DNA of 27,725 bases, taken from contig JAXDBV010000255.1 of the NCBI GenBank assembly GCA_034678415.1, forward strand, positions 1-27,725. The letters run 5' to 3'. The notes below the pieces were generated by a model that made no database searches, was not told the origin of the DNA, and saw only the letters and a program-made list of their open reading frames with translations. Below are positions 16,469 through 23,396 of the stretch, one piece after another; positions within the stretch are counted from its first letter, which is position 1; each line of letters starts with the position of its first letter. Both the position numbers and the translations under genes were made by a program. The DNA is from JAXDBV01 sp034678415 (lineage in GTDB: Bacteria > Bacteroidota > Bacteroidia > Bacteroidales > VadinHA17).

Positions 16469-16494
16469 ATACTAAAAAATTCGTCTTTGGCACT

Positions 16495-17184
16495 ATGAAG
16501 CGATCCGTCGGAATACTGTTGCTGTTTCTTCTGGCAACCCTTTTTTCCTGTATCAAGGATGAATTCACCAGGCCTGTGGATGTGAGCTTCGAATTCTGGT
16601 TTAAAAATAACCTTCAAAAAGAGAAGGAACTGGTTGAGTTCAGTAGCGGGAAATTTGTCGTTCATGAGATCTCGTTCAGCGGTTACAGGGAACAGGCTGA
16701 AGACTATTTCTTCACCTCCGAACTGCTCGAACCGGTGATAGCAAGCCTCGAGAACGGACATGTTAGCCAGTTGCTGAGATTCGACATCCCCCAGGGTGTA
16801 TATGAACGCATTGAACTGGAAATCACCATGGACGGATCAGATACTGTGCCGGGCCTTTTGATGGAGGGTGTCTATAAAAGCCTGAACCAGGGAAACATAC
16901 CTCTTGTGTTTACCTATCCTTACCATGAACTGCTGAAAGTCAAAGCCAGATCCAAAGGCGGTAAGGGAACTGTAACCCTGAGTACCGACAACCCCGCCAC
17001 GGCACGAGTTACCATCGACAGCGATTTTATGTTCCTCCTGGTCAACTCAAGGATGCTGGAAAGCGCCGACATCACCGAGACAGATTCCGGCAGAGTGATA
17101 ATAATCTCAGATACGGATAATCAACCTATTTTTAACGTAATTTCAAACAGACTCGAAAAATCAACAGAAGTAGTATTTTATTAG
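16495..17184 (+). CDS. Lipoprotein of unknown function heading the sigma1 operon
   Basis: From the ATG at 16495 the protein is 229 residues. It opens with a lipoprotein signal MKRSVGILLLFLLATLFSC, with the lipidated cysteine about residue 19, then a beta-rich domain with GKFVVHEISFSGYRE, LLRFDIPQGVYERIELEITM and PIFNVISNRLEKSTEVVFY. The pattern is reminiscent of DUF4382-type beta-sandwich lipoproteins, but I cannot confirm that. An in-frame upstream ATG at 16417 precedes promoter P1 and would add a non-signal extension, so it is rejected. The gene ends 25 bp before sigma factor 1, suggesting an envelope component of the same regulatory unit. Confidence 0.72.
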   Translation: MKRSVGILLLFLLATLFSCIKDEFTRPVDVSFEFWFKNNLQKEKELVEFSSGKFVVHEISFSGYREQAEDYFFTSELLEPVIASLENGHVSQLLRFDIPQGVYERIELEITMDGSDTVPGLLMEGVYKSLNQGNIPLVFTYPYHELLKVKARSKGGKGTVTLSTDNPATARVTIDSDFMFLLVNSRMLESADITETDSGRVIIISDTDNQPIFNVISNRLEKSTEVVFY

Positions 17185-17209
17185 TTCTCAGCAGGAAGAT
17201 GTTTTATTG

Positions 17210-17773
17210 ATGCCGGAGTTCAGGTCAGAGGATGATTCAGCAATCCTGAGAGGTTGCCTGAAAGGAGAGAGAAAATATCAGAAAATGCTGTACGACAAGT
17301 ACGCACCGAAAATGTACAGCATCTGCCTCGGATATGCACGTGACAGGTCTGAGGCAAAAGATATTTTACAGGAAGGATTTATTAAAGTGTTCCGTAACCT
17401 GAAAGATTTTAAGGTGGAAAGCTCGCTTGACAGCTGGATCTGGAAAATAATTACCAATACGGCCATCGATCATTACCGCCAGAAAAAACGACTGGGAGAA
17501 AATATCGAGTCAAATCCAGGTGCAGATTATCTCCAGATTCCGGAAAAAAGTATGGACCAGATCGGTTATGATAATATCATTGATATCATGAATCAGCTTC
17601 CTGATGGCGCCAGGGTGGTGTTCAACCTTCACGTGCTGGAAGGATATACTCATAAGGAGATTGCCAAAATGCTGAATATCACCGAAGGCACATCAAAATC
17701 GCAGCTGAACAGGGCGAAGAACCTTCTGAAAAAAATGTTGCCCCTTGAAATGAACGAAATTCGTTCTCAATAG
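17210..17773 (+). CDS. ECF-type RNA polymerase sigma factor 1
   Basis: A 187-residue sigma-70 family protein with only regions 2 and 4. Region 2 (about 25-95) reads YAPKMYSICLGYARDRSEAKDILQEGFIKVF then SWIWKIITNTAIDHYR. Region 4 (about 125-175) reads LPDGARVVFNLHVLEGYTHKEIAKML and ends in the helix-turn-helix recognition helix TEGTSKSQLNRAKNLL. The ATG at 17210 is taken rather than the TTG three bases earlier. It lies 3 bp upstream of the barrel/anti-sigma-like gene, the usual position for a cognate regulator, and is clearly paralogous to sigma factor 2 (shared LVRGC/LRGC...QERAYQK start, DILQxGFIKVF, GTSKSQLxRAKxLLK). Probably reads promoters P1-P4. Confidence 0.93.
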   Translation: MPEFRSEDDSAILRGCLKGERKYQKMLYDKYAPKMYSICLGYARDRSEAKDILQEGFIKVFRNLKDFKVESSLDSWIWKIITNTAIDHYRQKKRLGENIESNPGADYLQIPEKSMDQIGYDNIIDIMNQLPDGARVVFNLHVLEGYTHKEIAKMLNITEGTSKSQLNRAKNLLKKMLPLEMNEIRSQ

Positions 17774-17776
17774 GAT

Positions 17777-19000
17777 ATGGAAACATACCGCCAAAATATG
17801 GAAGACTGGTACCGCGACCTGATCCTGAAAACCCGGGTAATACCGCCCGGTGAGAGCTGGGAGGAGATCGAATCACAACTCGATTTGGATGAGGTATGGC
17901 AAAATGTTGAGAACACCTTGCACCAAGATGACAGGGGTAAGATAAGGAGAAGAATCCTGTATTACAGCGGTGCCGCTGCAGCGGTAATTCTGCTGTTGGC
18001 AGGCTGGTATTTGACCGACAGGCTCCGGCAGCCCGTAGAAAAGAACATCCTTGTCACCGCTGATATCCTTCCGTCGGAAATACAGGCAGTACCTCCCACC
18101 CCGGATCTGCCCGGAGATTATACCATTGATACGGAATCGTATCCTCCTTCCTCCGGCATGTATGAACCCCCCGAAACCTTGCCGGAAGTGCCTGCAGGTC
18201 TCTCCGGTGTTCACGTTCCTGTACCGGCAGTAGCAGGCATGGAAAACACAGCCATGGAAACCTACCATACCCTGCTCGGAACCAGCCGGATCATAACCCC
18301 TGAATATGGAAGCCGTTTGCATATCCCACGGCCTGTTACCCGTGAAAACTTGTTTGCTTTGAATGAGAACAACCGCTCCAGGAGTCATACCTATATTGGA
18401 ATCCATTCGTCTATAAAAAATACCCTTCTCCTGAACCAGACTACCTACAATAGTCTTAATAGTTCCAACCTGACGGCTACCGTGCCCAATATCAGCAATT
18501 CCTTATACCTCGCCCTTGGAAAGGATTTCTCCGAACGGCTGGGCCTCAGACTTGAAGGCTCCTATTCAGATCAAGGGGGGCATAAATACCAGCAATACAT
18601 TCATGGCCAATACCTCAACCGACAGATACAGCTGGACTATCTCAAATTGAACCTGCTGGTCATTATACATAACCGGAAGAAACATTCGTCACGCTCGTCA
18701 GGCCCAACCCTGCTCGCGGGAACCTATTTCGGCCATCTCAACAGGGCACGGGAAAGAATCCATACCGAACTTTCCAATATCTCTTCCCAGTACCGTAATA
18801 ACGATCTTGGCCTGACACTTGGCTATGAACATGATTTCCCGCTCCTCAACCGATTCATCCTTTCACCAGGCATTCGTACCGATATCGGTATCATAAATAT
18901 TTATGACGGAACGAAAGACATGCCTTCCCACTTTAACAGAACCAACAATGCCGCTGTCAGTGTCAGCCTGGGATTTAAATACCCTGTGAGCAAGCGCTGA
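17777..19000 (+). CDS. Anti-sigma-like transmembrane protein with C-terminal beta-barrel (copy 1)
   Basis: A 407-residue protein with an odd composite layout. Residues 1-60 are a charged, probably cytoplasmic segment containing PPGESWEEIESQLDLDEVW (23-41). Residues 61-80 form one membrane helix (YYSGAAAAVILLLAGWYLT) after the basic RGKIRRR. Residues about 85-195 are a Pro-rich linker. Residues about 200-407 are alternating amphipathic strands like an outer-membrane barrel (YIGIHSSIKNTLLLN, LRLEGSYSDQGGHKYQQYIH, FILSPGIRTDIGIINIYDG). There is no cleavable signal peptide. The place right after a sigma gene (3 bp) and the N-terminal segment suggest an anti-sigma factor; the barrel suggests an outer-membrane sensing or anchoring part. 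This is inference from layout; a homologue with the same motif positions is encoded at 20152. Confidence 0.82.
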   Translation: METYRQNMEDWYRDLILKTRVIPPGESWEEIESQLDLDEVWQNVENTLHQDDRGKIRRRILYYSGAAAAVILLLAGWYLTDRLRQPVEKNILVTADILPSEIQAVPPTPDLPGDYTIDTESYPPSSGMYEPPETLPEVPAGLSGVHVPVPAVAGMENTAMETYHTLLGTSRIITPEYGSRLHIPRPVTRENLFALNENNRSRSHTYIGIHSSIKNTLLLNQTTYNSLNSSNLTATVPNISNSLYLALGKDFSERLGLRLEGSYSDQGGHKYQQYIHGQYLNRQIQLDYLKLNLLVIIHNRKKHSSRSSGPTLLAGTYFGHLNRARERIHTELSNISSQYRNNDLGLTLGYEHDFPLLNRFILSPGIRTDIGIINIYDGTKDMPSHFNRTNNAAVSVSLGFKYPVSKR

Positions 19001-19015
19001 AAATGGTTCTCCTTT

Positions 19016-19040
19016 CCAACCATTTGTTCCTTATTATCGT
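19016..19040 (+). promoter_or_regulatory. Putative ECF-sigma promoter P2 (small RNA promoter)
   Basis: CCAACCATT block, then CGT 17 bases after AAC, matching P1, P3 and P4. It lies 15 bp after the stop codon of barrel protein 1 and faces a non-coding stretch that ends in a strong terminator at 19177-19212. The left block is also one arm of an 8-bp hairpin (AAATGGTT 19001-19008 with AACCATTT 19018-19025). Confidence 0.5.
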
Positions 19041-19046
19041 CAACAT

Positions 19047-19213
19047 ATCAAACATACTGCATTAGTTTTAAAACAGTCATACAGTATGTGGGCAGGTAAA
19101 TTGTGCTGACTATGATCTCAGGCAACGGTAATTCCTGTATCATCGTTGCTGAACTCCGACATCAATAAACAGGTGTAAAGAGGCCGGATTTGATATCCGG
19201 CCTCTTTTAATTT
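19047..19213 (+). ncRNA. Candidate ECF-sigma-dependent small RNA
   Basis: Between promoter-like P2 and a perfect 13-bp terminator lies about 165 nt without a convincing gene but with pairing potential: ACATACTG (19052-19059) with CAGTATGT (19082-19089), GCAACG (19122-19127) with CGTTGC (19144-19149), and the terminator stem. This promoter-structure-terminator layout resembles sigma-E-dependent sRNAs of enterobacteria that repress membrane-protein synthesis. An 18-codon reading frame (ATG at 19112, stop at 19166) is also present and could be coincidental. The 5' end is a guess from the usual distance downstream of a -10 box; expression is unproven. Confidence 0.4.
19177..19212 (+). terminator. 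Rho-independent terminator (perfect 13-bp stem)
   Basis: AAAGAGGCCGGAT (19177-19189) and ATCCGGCCTCTTT (19195-19207) are exact complements around a 5-nt loop, followed by T-rich sequence broken by two A's. It ends either the barrel-1 operon read-through or the candidate small RNA, and insulates the sigma2 operon. Confidence 0.88.
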
Positions 19214-19308
19214 TTCCTGAAACATTGATGATATATATCATCCTTCATGTAAGTCACTGCAAATCTTACAGTTTCATAACCGATAATCAAATTATGTAAA
19301 TATATCTC

Positions 19309-19333
19309 CCAACCTTTGAAGTTATATCTTCGT
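19309..19333 (+). promoter_or_regulatory. Putative ECF-sigma promoter P3
   Basis: CCAACCTTT block, then CGT 17 bases after AAC, like P1, P2 and P4. It is the only such site between the terminator at 19177-19212 and sigma factor 2, but the sigma ATG lies 238 bp further on, implying a long leader. Confidence 0.5.
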
Positions 19334-19571
19334 TTTATGAAGGAGATGCCTTTTTTATCATTGCATTAATAAAACCCGGGATTGACGGCGTCAAAACAAG
19401 GAATTACATAATTTCATCCGGAGTGCACGGTAACAGGGTAGAAAGTTTTCTATTGATAATTGATGGTTCTTTGAATAAAACAGTGAAGAAATTTACTAAA
19501 TTCGAACGATGGATTCTCCTGACAGACAAGGATGGCCATAAAAGAGTTTAGTCATTTCTCAATGCCTCCGG
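19334..19571 (+). other. Long leader upstream of sigma factor 2
   Basis: About 230 nt without a recognised gene. One frame is open from 19300 to a stop at 19549-19551, just 20 bp before the sigma ATG, but it has no ATG; the only likely start is GTG at 19423, giving 42 residues ending KFERWILLTDKDGHKRV. A second, 10-codon frame starts with ATG at 19337. No TAnnTTTG box is visible, so the leader may carry post-transcriptional control of the second sigma factor, or a short or decayed gene. Confidence 0.4.
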
Positions 19572-20132
19572 ATGAAAAACCCCGACAAAATTAATACCAG
19601 AGAATATTCTGACGAAGAACTGGTAAGGGGCTGTGTTCGACAGGAAAGGGCATATCAGAAACTTCTCTACTATAAATTCGCTTCGAAAATGTACGGAATA
19701 TGCCTGAGCTTCGTTGGAGACCGTGAACTGGCACAGGATATTTTACAGGATGGTTTTATCAAGGTCTTTAATTTCTTAAAAACCTTTGACATGAACGGAT
19801 CACTCGAGGGATGGATACGAAAAACAATGGTGAATACCTCAATCGACTATTACAGGAAGAAAGCCAAACTGCAACAGTATATTGTCAGCGATTCCATCTT
19901 CCAGGATGAAGAAATACCGGAGGAAATACTTGACAGGATTCAAACCGAAGAAATACTTAATAAGGTGTCTGAACTGCCGGAGGGTGCAAGGCTCATATTC
20001 AACTTGTACGCAGTGGAAGGGTATAGCCATAAGGAAATCGCCGAAATGCTGAATATCAGTATAGGAACATCAAAATCACAGTTGTCCAGGGCTAAAAGCC
20101 TGCTCAAATCATGGCTGACGCATAACACATAA
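19572..20132 (+). CDS. ECF-type RNA polymerase sigma factor 2
   Basis: A 186-residue two-region sigma factor, paralogue of sigma factor 1. Region 2 reads FASKMYGICLSFVGDRELAQDILQDGFIKVF and SLEGWIRKTMVNTSIDYYRKK. Region 4 reads LPEGARLIFNLYAVEGYSHKEIAEMLNISIGTSKSQLSRAKSLL. Region 4 recognition helices of the two paralogues are nearly the same (GTSKSQLNRAKNLL versus GTSKSQLSRAKSLL), so they may recognise the same -35 sequence. It is followed after 19 bp by barrel protein 2, duplicating the sigma1 arrangement; unlike sigma1, no lipoprotein gene precedes it. Confidence 0.93.
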   Translation: MKNPDKINTREYSDEELVRGCVRQERAYQKLLYYKFASKMYGICLSFVGDRELAQDILQDGFIKVFNFLKTFDMNGSLEGWIRKTMVNTSIDYYRKKAKLQQYIVSDSIFQDEEIPEEILDRIQTEEILNKVSELPEGARLIFNLYAVEGYSHKEIAEMLNISIGTSKSQLSRAKSLLKSWLTHNT

Positions 20133-20151
20133 TGCCGTCTTTAGATAAGGA

Positions 20152-21426
20152 ATGAAAGGAAAAACGAAAAATATTGTGGATGTCTACAGGGAAAGAATAG
20201 AAAATTACCGCCCTGCCCCTCCTGATTATTCCTGGGAACATATTGAGCAGGGTCTTGATGTGGATCATATCTGGATGAAGATCGAAAAAAGGCTGAACAA
20301 GAAAAAAGCATTGCTGCAACTCAGGAACATTTCTTCAGTAATACTTCTCGTATCCATAGGTATTATCGCAGTTTTCCAATTCATCAAACCTCCCGCTGAA
20401 AAAGTCCAACCCGCCATCAGTAAAACTGCCACAGCAGACCACCAGACTACAGTCCATCCTCAACCCTCACCTGTCACTGCTCCCGGATCTGAGACGGCGT
20501 CGGCAACGGAGGAACAACGATCAGTACCGTTAGTGAGCCCCCAGGATAAGCCATCGGTAAACTACCCGGAACCCGTTATTACAGCCCCCGTCGAAAATGC
20601 GGATGCACCCCTTGTGGTTCCCGCGGTTACAGAAGTACTGTATTTTGTTTCTCCTCTATCTTCAGGCTCAATCCCTCACAGCCCCGTTTCTCCTGACATA
20701 AGAAACCCCGTACTGGACTATCATGCCTTCTCTCTCCCCGATTCACTAATGCTTCTTGATAACAGACAAAACAGTTGGCATTTCGGGTTGACCGGGAACC
20801 TGGCTAATACCTGGTTATTGAATGCGACCACCCGGGATGGTTTCGGCCATGATCCATCGTATAAAACCATCTTTCAGGCAGGATATTCCCTCGGTATTGT
20901 CGCAGGATGGTATTCCCGGAACAAATCCTCAATACAGCTGGAGGCATTGCTGATCGATAAAGGAGGACAAAGGTATCGTCACTACATTGGCGACCGGATG
21001 GAAGATCAGGAGCTGACGCTTTCATACCTCACCGGTGCACTGTTATATAAATACAGAATCGGACGTTCACTTTCATTTGTGATACCCACCACCTCACCAA
21101 TACTGAAAAGGAGAATAAAAAGGCGCGAAACCCTGAACAATGCCACAAACCTGATTGTAGGCCTTTATGGCAGTTATCTTTATGATGCCTCTGAGTTCAT
21201 GGACGATCAGAAAACCGATATTACCCCTCTATATTACAATATGGATTTCGGGTTCATCACCGGCCTGGAATTCAACTACAGGATCAGGAATGCACTTACC
21301 CTTGCCCCAGGTATCAGGTTTAATTACGGATTGACCAATATCTATAAAGGAAACGAAATGCTTCCGGCCTCCTCCGGCAAAACCCACCGGGGATCGGTTG
21401 CTTTCAACCTGGGAATCTGGTACTGA
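20152..21426 (+). CDS. Anti-sigma-like transmembrane protein with C-terminal beta-barrel (copy 2)
   Basis: A 424-residue homologue of the protein encoded at 17777, with the same order: cytoplasmic segment with PPDYSWEHIEQGLDVDHIW at exactly residues 23-41 as in copy 1; one membrane helix (about 58-78, NISSVILLVSIGIIAVFQFI); a Pro/Thr-rich linker (about 80-200); and a barrel-like domain (about 205-424). Barrel stretches correspond to copy 1: ANTWLLNATTR with NTLLLNQTT, IDKGGQRYRHYIGDR with SDQGGHKYQQYIHGQ, and LAPGIRFNYGLTNIYKGNEM with LSPGIRTDIGIINIYDGTKD. The chain ends in an aromatic residue (NLGIWY), typical of barrels inserted by BAM. Probably the regulator of sigma factor 2; no cleavable signal peptide is seen. 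Confidence 0.82.
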   Translation: MKGKTKNIVDVYRERIENYRPAPPDYSWEHIEQGLDVDHIWMKIEKRLNKKKALLQLRNISSVILLVSIGIIAVFQFIKPPAEKVQPAISKTATADHQTTVHPQPSPVTAPGSETASATEEQRSVPLVSPQDKPSVNYPEPVITAPVENADAPLVVPAVTEVLYFVSPLSSGSIPHSPVSPDIRNPVLDYHAFSLPDSLMLLDNRQNSWHFGLTGNLANTWLLNATTRDGFGHDPSYKTIFQAGYSLGIVAGWYSRNKSSIQLEALLIDKGGQRYRHYIGDRMEDQELTLSYLTGALLYKYRIGRSLSFVIPTTSPILKRRIKRRETLNNATNLIVGLYGSYLYDASEFMDDQKTDITPLYYNMDFGFITGLEFNYRIRNALTLAPGIRFNYGLTNIYKGNEMLPASSGKTHRGSVAFNLGIWY

Positions 21427-21472
21427 TCCTGAATTCTCCAGCCGTCAATACTGCAAAAGACACGAGACCTGG

Positions 21473-22456
21473 TCAGCCGGGCTTCATTTTTTTTATCTGT
21501 TTTTCAATGGCACTCCAGCGATAATTATCCATCTTGGTGCCGATAACCCCGATGATATTACCGGCCAGTAGTGATCCCAGGTCGGCACACAGCTCAAGCG
21601 GGTAATCCATGATCAGGCCATACAGAAAACCCGAGGCATACAGGTCGCCTGCCCCGGTGGTATCAACCGGCGTAACTGGTAAGGCCCGCGAATAATAGTC
21701 CCTTCCCTCGTTTCTCACCACCGATCCGTTCTCACCTGTTTTGATCACCGTAATGTTGCACATCTCCGACAGGCGCTGCAAGCTTTCCTCCAGCCCCATG
21801 CCAGTGAGTGCCCTGGCTTCTTCCTGGTTGGCAAACACGATGTCAACATACCTCCCGATGATTTCTGTCAGATACTCCCGGTTGGCTTCCACCACATTGT
21901 AACTGGCTATGTCAAGGGCGATCTTCAAGCCTAGCTGCCGCGCACAATCCATGGCTTTTTCAACCAATGCTTGATCCTGTACAAGGTATCCTTCCATGTA
22001 AAACACATCATAATCGTGGAATAATGCTGGACTAATATAACCGGGTGAAAGAGAGGAGGCTGCACCCAGGTAGGTGGCAAATGTACGCTCAGAATCAGGC
22101 GTAATAAACGTAATAGCCCTCCCTGTTGCCAATTCGGATTCAAATAATACCGGCTGAATATTCTCTTCAGCCATATCTTTTCGGAAAAAATCTCCCAGTT
22201 CATCAGTGCCAATGGAACCGACATATCCTGTGGGGATGCCAAGACGTGCCAGTCCGTGAATGGTATTGGCAGCCGATCCCCCGGAAACCAGCTTCATCTG
22301 GTCTATGGGAAGGGCGGACATGATACGGTCTGACAATTCCCGGTCTATCAGCTGCATGCTGCCCTTCGGTAACGAGTAAGCCGTCAGGATATCCTCACTG
22401 CTGACCCGTATCAGTACATCTACCAGGGCATTCCCCATACCGAGCACCCGTTTCAT
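21473..22456 (-). CDS. PfkB-family sugar/nucleoside kinase (adenosine-kinase-like)
   Basis: A ribokinase-superfamily kinase of 327 residues from ATG 22456. It begins KRVLGMGNALVDVLIRV, then LPKGSMQLID, the first PfkB signature GGSAANTIHGLARLG, and the second signature DTTGAGDLYASGFLYG with the catalytic aspartate. This GNALVD/PKGSMQLID type is often annotated as adenosine kinase in Bacteroidota and alpha-proteobacteria; the true substrate is not proven. A longer frame starting with TTG at 22534 begins inside the TATATTTG promoter element and is rejected. It is convergent with barrel protein 2 and divergent from tRNA-Asn. Confidence 0.88.
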   Translation of the reverse strand: MKRVLGMGNALVDVLIRVSSEDILTAYSLPKGSMQLIDRELSDRIMSALPIDQMKLVSGGSAANTIHGLARLGIPTGYVGSIGTDELGDFFRKDMAEENIQPVLFESELATGRAITFITPDSERTFATYLGAASSLSPGYISPALFHDYDVFYMEGYLVQDQALVEKAMDCARQLGLKIALDIASYNVVEANREYLTEIIGRYVDIVFANQEEARALTGMGLEESLQRLSEMCNITVIKTGENGSVVRNEGRDYYSRALPVTPVDTTGAGDLYASGFLYGLIMDYPLELCADLGSLLAGNIIGVIGTKMDNYRWSAIEKQIKKMKPG

Positions 22457-22531
22457 GTTGCAGTAGTACGCTGGTTTGAAATAAAAGACTTCTGAAATCT
22501 TACATGCACCTGTTCGGTGGAATTTTTTGCC

Positions 22532-22539
22532 CAAATATA
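22532..22539 (-). promoter_or_regulatory. -7 element (TATATTTG) for the PfkB kinase gene
   Basis: Exact TAnnTTTG match on the minus strand, giving a leader of roughly 70 nt to the ATG at 22456. It directly abuts the -33 region of the tRNA promoter on the other strand. Confidence 0.6.
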
Positions 22540-22570
22540 TTGTTTAATTATAGAAAAGCTGTTATTTTTG
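22540..22570 (+). promoter_or_regulatory. Promoter of tRNA-Asn
   Basis: TTG at 22540-22542, then 20 bases, then TATTTTTG at 22563-22570, an exact TAnnTTTG match, 11 bp before the tRNA 5' end. Spacing fits a Bacteroidetes sigma-A promoter. Confidence 0.65.
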
Positions 22571-22581
22571 CCCCGCAAAAT

Positions 22582-22655
22582 TCCTCAGTAGCTCAGTCGG
22601 TTAGAGCACCTGACTGTTAATCAGGGGGTCGCTGGTTCGAGCCCAGCCTGGGGAG
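22582..22655 (+). tRNA. tRNA-Asn (anticodon GTT)
   Basis: A 74-nt cloverleaf: acceptor TCCTCAG with CTGGGGA (one G-T), D-arm GCTC...GAGC, anticodon stem CCTGA/TCAGG enclosing loop CTGTTAA with anticodon GTT at 22616-22618, T-arm GCTGG/CCAGC with TTCGAGC. G at 22655 is the discriminator, followed by CAATA, so CCA is not encoded. A terminator follows. Confidence 0.97.
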
Positions 22656-22666
22656 CAATAATTAAT

Positions 22667-22699
22667 ATCCTGATATGCCTATGCTTATCAGGATTTTTT
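22667..22699 (+). terminator. Rho-independent terminator after tRNA-Asn
   Basis: ATCCTGATA (22667-22675) pairs exactly with TATCAGGAT (22686-22694) around a 10-nt loop, followed by five T's, starting 12 bp after the tRNA. Confidence 0.82.
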
Positions 22700-23132
22700 A
22701 TCGGTAAACACCGGCCCGGGAAACCTTACGGCATGAGAATAACACCGCAAGCCGAAAAAATTCAACTCCTGCTCTTAAAGGGTAAAAAAACTGAAACAGC
22801 CGGATATCGGGATAGTTCCTGTCAGGGCGGATGAAGATAAGATCCACTACATTTACCCCTGCCGTCTGAATATTCCTTTTCCACCATACACTAACCCGTC
22901 TTGCTGGCTACGAACCCAAAGCAGGTTATCCATTTCTTATCCTATAATAACATCGAAACAAAGCTCCGTCAGTCCACTGTCCCATGCCTCCTGATATCAC
23001 CAACCTGCATCACTTTCAAACCTCAGTTCATCACATAAACAGGCGCTTTCATAAACCTCCTGCCGACAGGTATTGAATTATTGTTGATATTTATGTAAAT
23101 TGTATTTATAAGTACCAATAAAATTCAATGTT
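22700..23132. other. Intergenic, no recognised gene
   Basis: About 430 bp between the tRNA terminator and a small membrane-protein gene. No frame reads like a protein and no tRNA, strong hairpin or AACC(A/T)TT-N13-CGT site was found. The promoter of the downstream gene is not evident. Confidence 0.6.
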
Positions 23133-23396
23133 ATGAAAGCACCAACCTGGTTTCTGAAAACCTTGCACTGGACGGCATGGCTCTCCACTGCAATAGGACT
23201 GTTCAGCATTCTATGTGCATTTTTATCTTCCGTACTTCCAAAATCGTTATGGAATCCTGACCGGACAAGCCTGGATAACCTGGAACGATATATGCTTGGC
23301 GTTGAACACAGGGTAAATTTCTTCATCATCGCCGGTTGCTTCTTTCTGTTAACCATTGTATTGTACATTCATATCCAGCAACTTAAAAAAGAATAA
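23133..23396 (+). CDS. Small two-helix membrane protein, unknown
   Basis: An 87-residue protein with two hydrophobic helices (about 14-33, WLSTAIGLFSILCAFLSSVL, and about 63-81, FFIIAGCFFLLTIVLYIHI) separated by a polar loop of about 28 residues (RTSLDNLERYMLGVEHRVN), with a lysine-rich end. I do not recognise a family. It is isolated, with several hundred non-coding bases on either side. The regular membrane pattern supports a real gene, but no homology is claimed. Confidence 0.55.
   Translation: MKAPTWFLKTLHWTAWLSTAIGLFSILCAFLSSVLPKSLWNPDRTSLDNLERYMLGVEHRVNFFIIAGCFFLLTIVLYIHIQQLKKE

Noticed and set aside
16417..16494. In-frame ATG extension of the sigma1-operon lipoprotein
   Set aside because: It lies upstream of promoter-like P1 and would bury the lipoprotein signal sequence 26 residues inside the chain.
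19337..19369. 10-codon frame just after P3 as a leader peptide
   Set aside because: Its ATG lies only 3 bases after the CGT block, at or before the expected transcription start, and it carries no run of codons suggesting attenuation.
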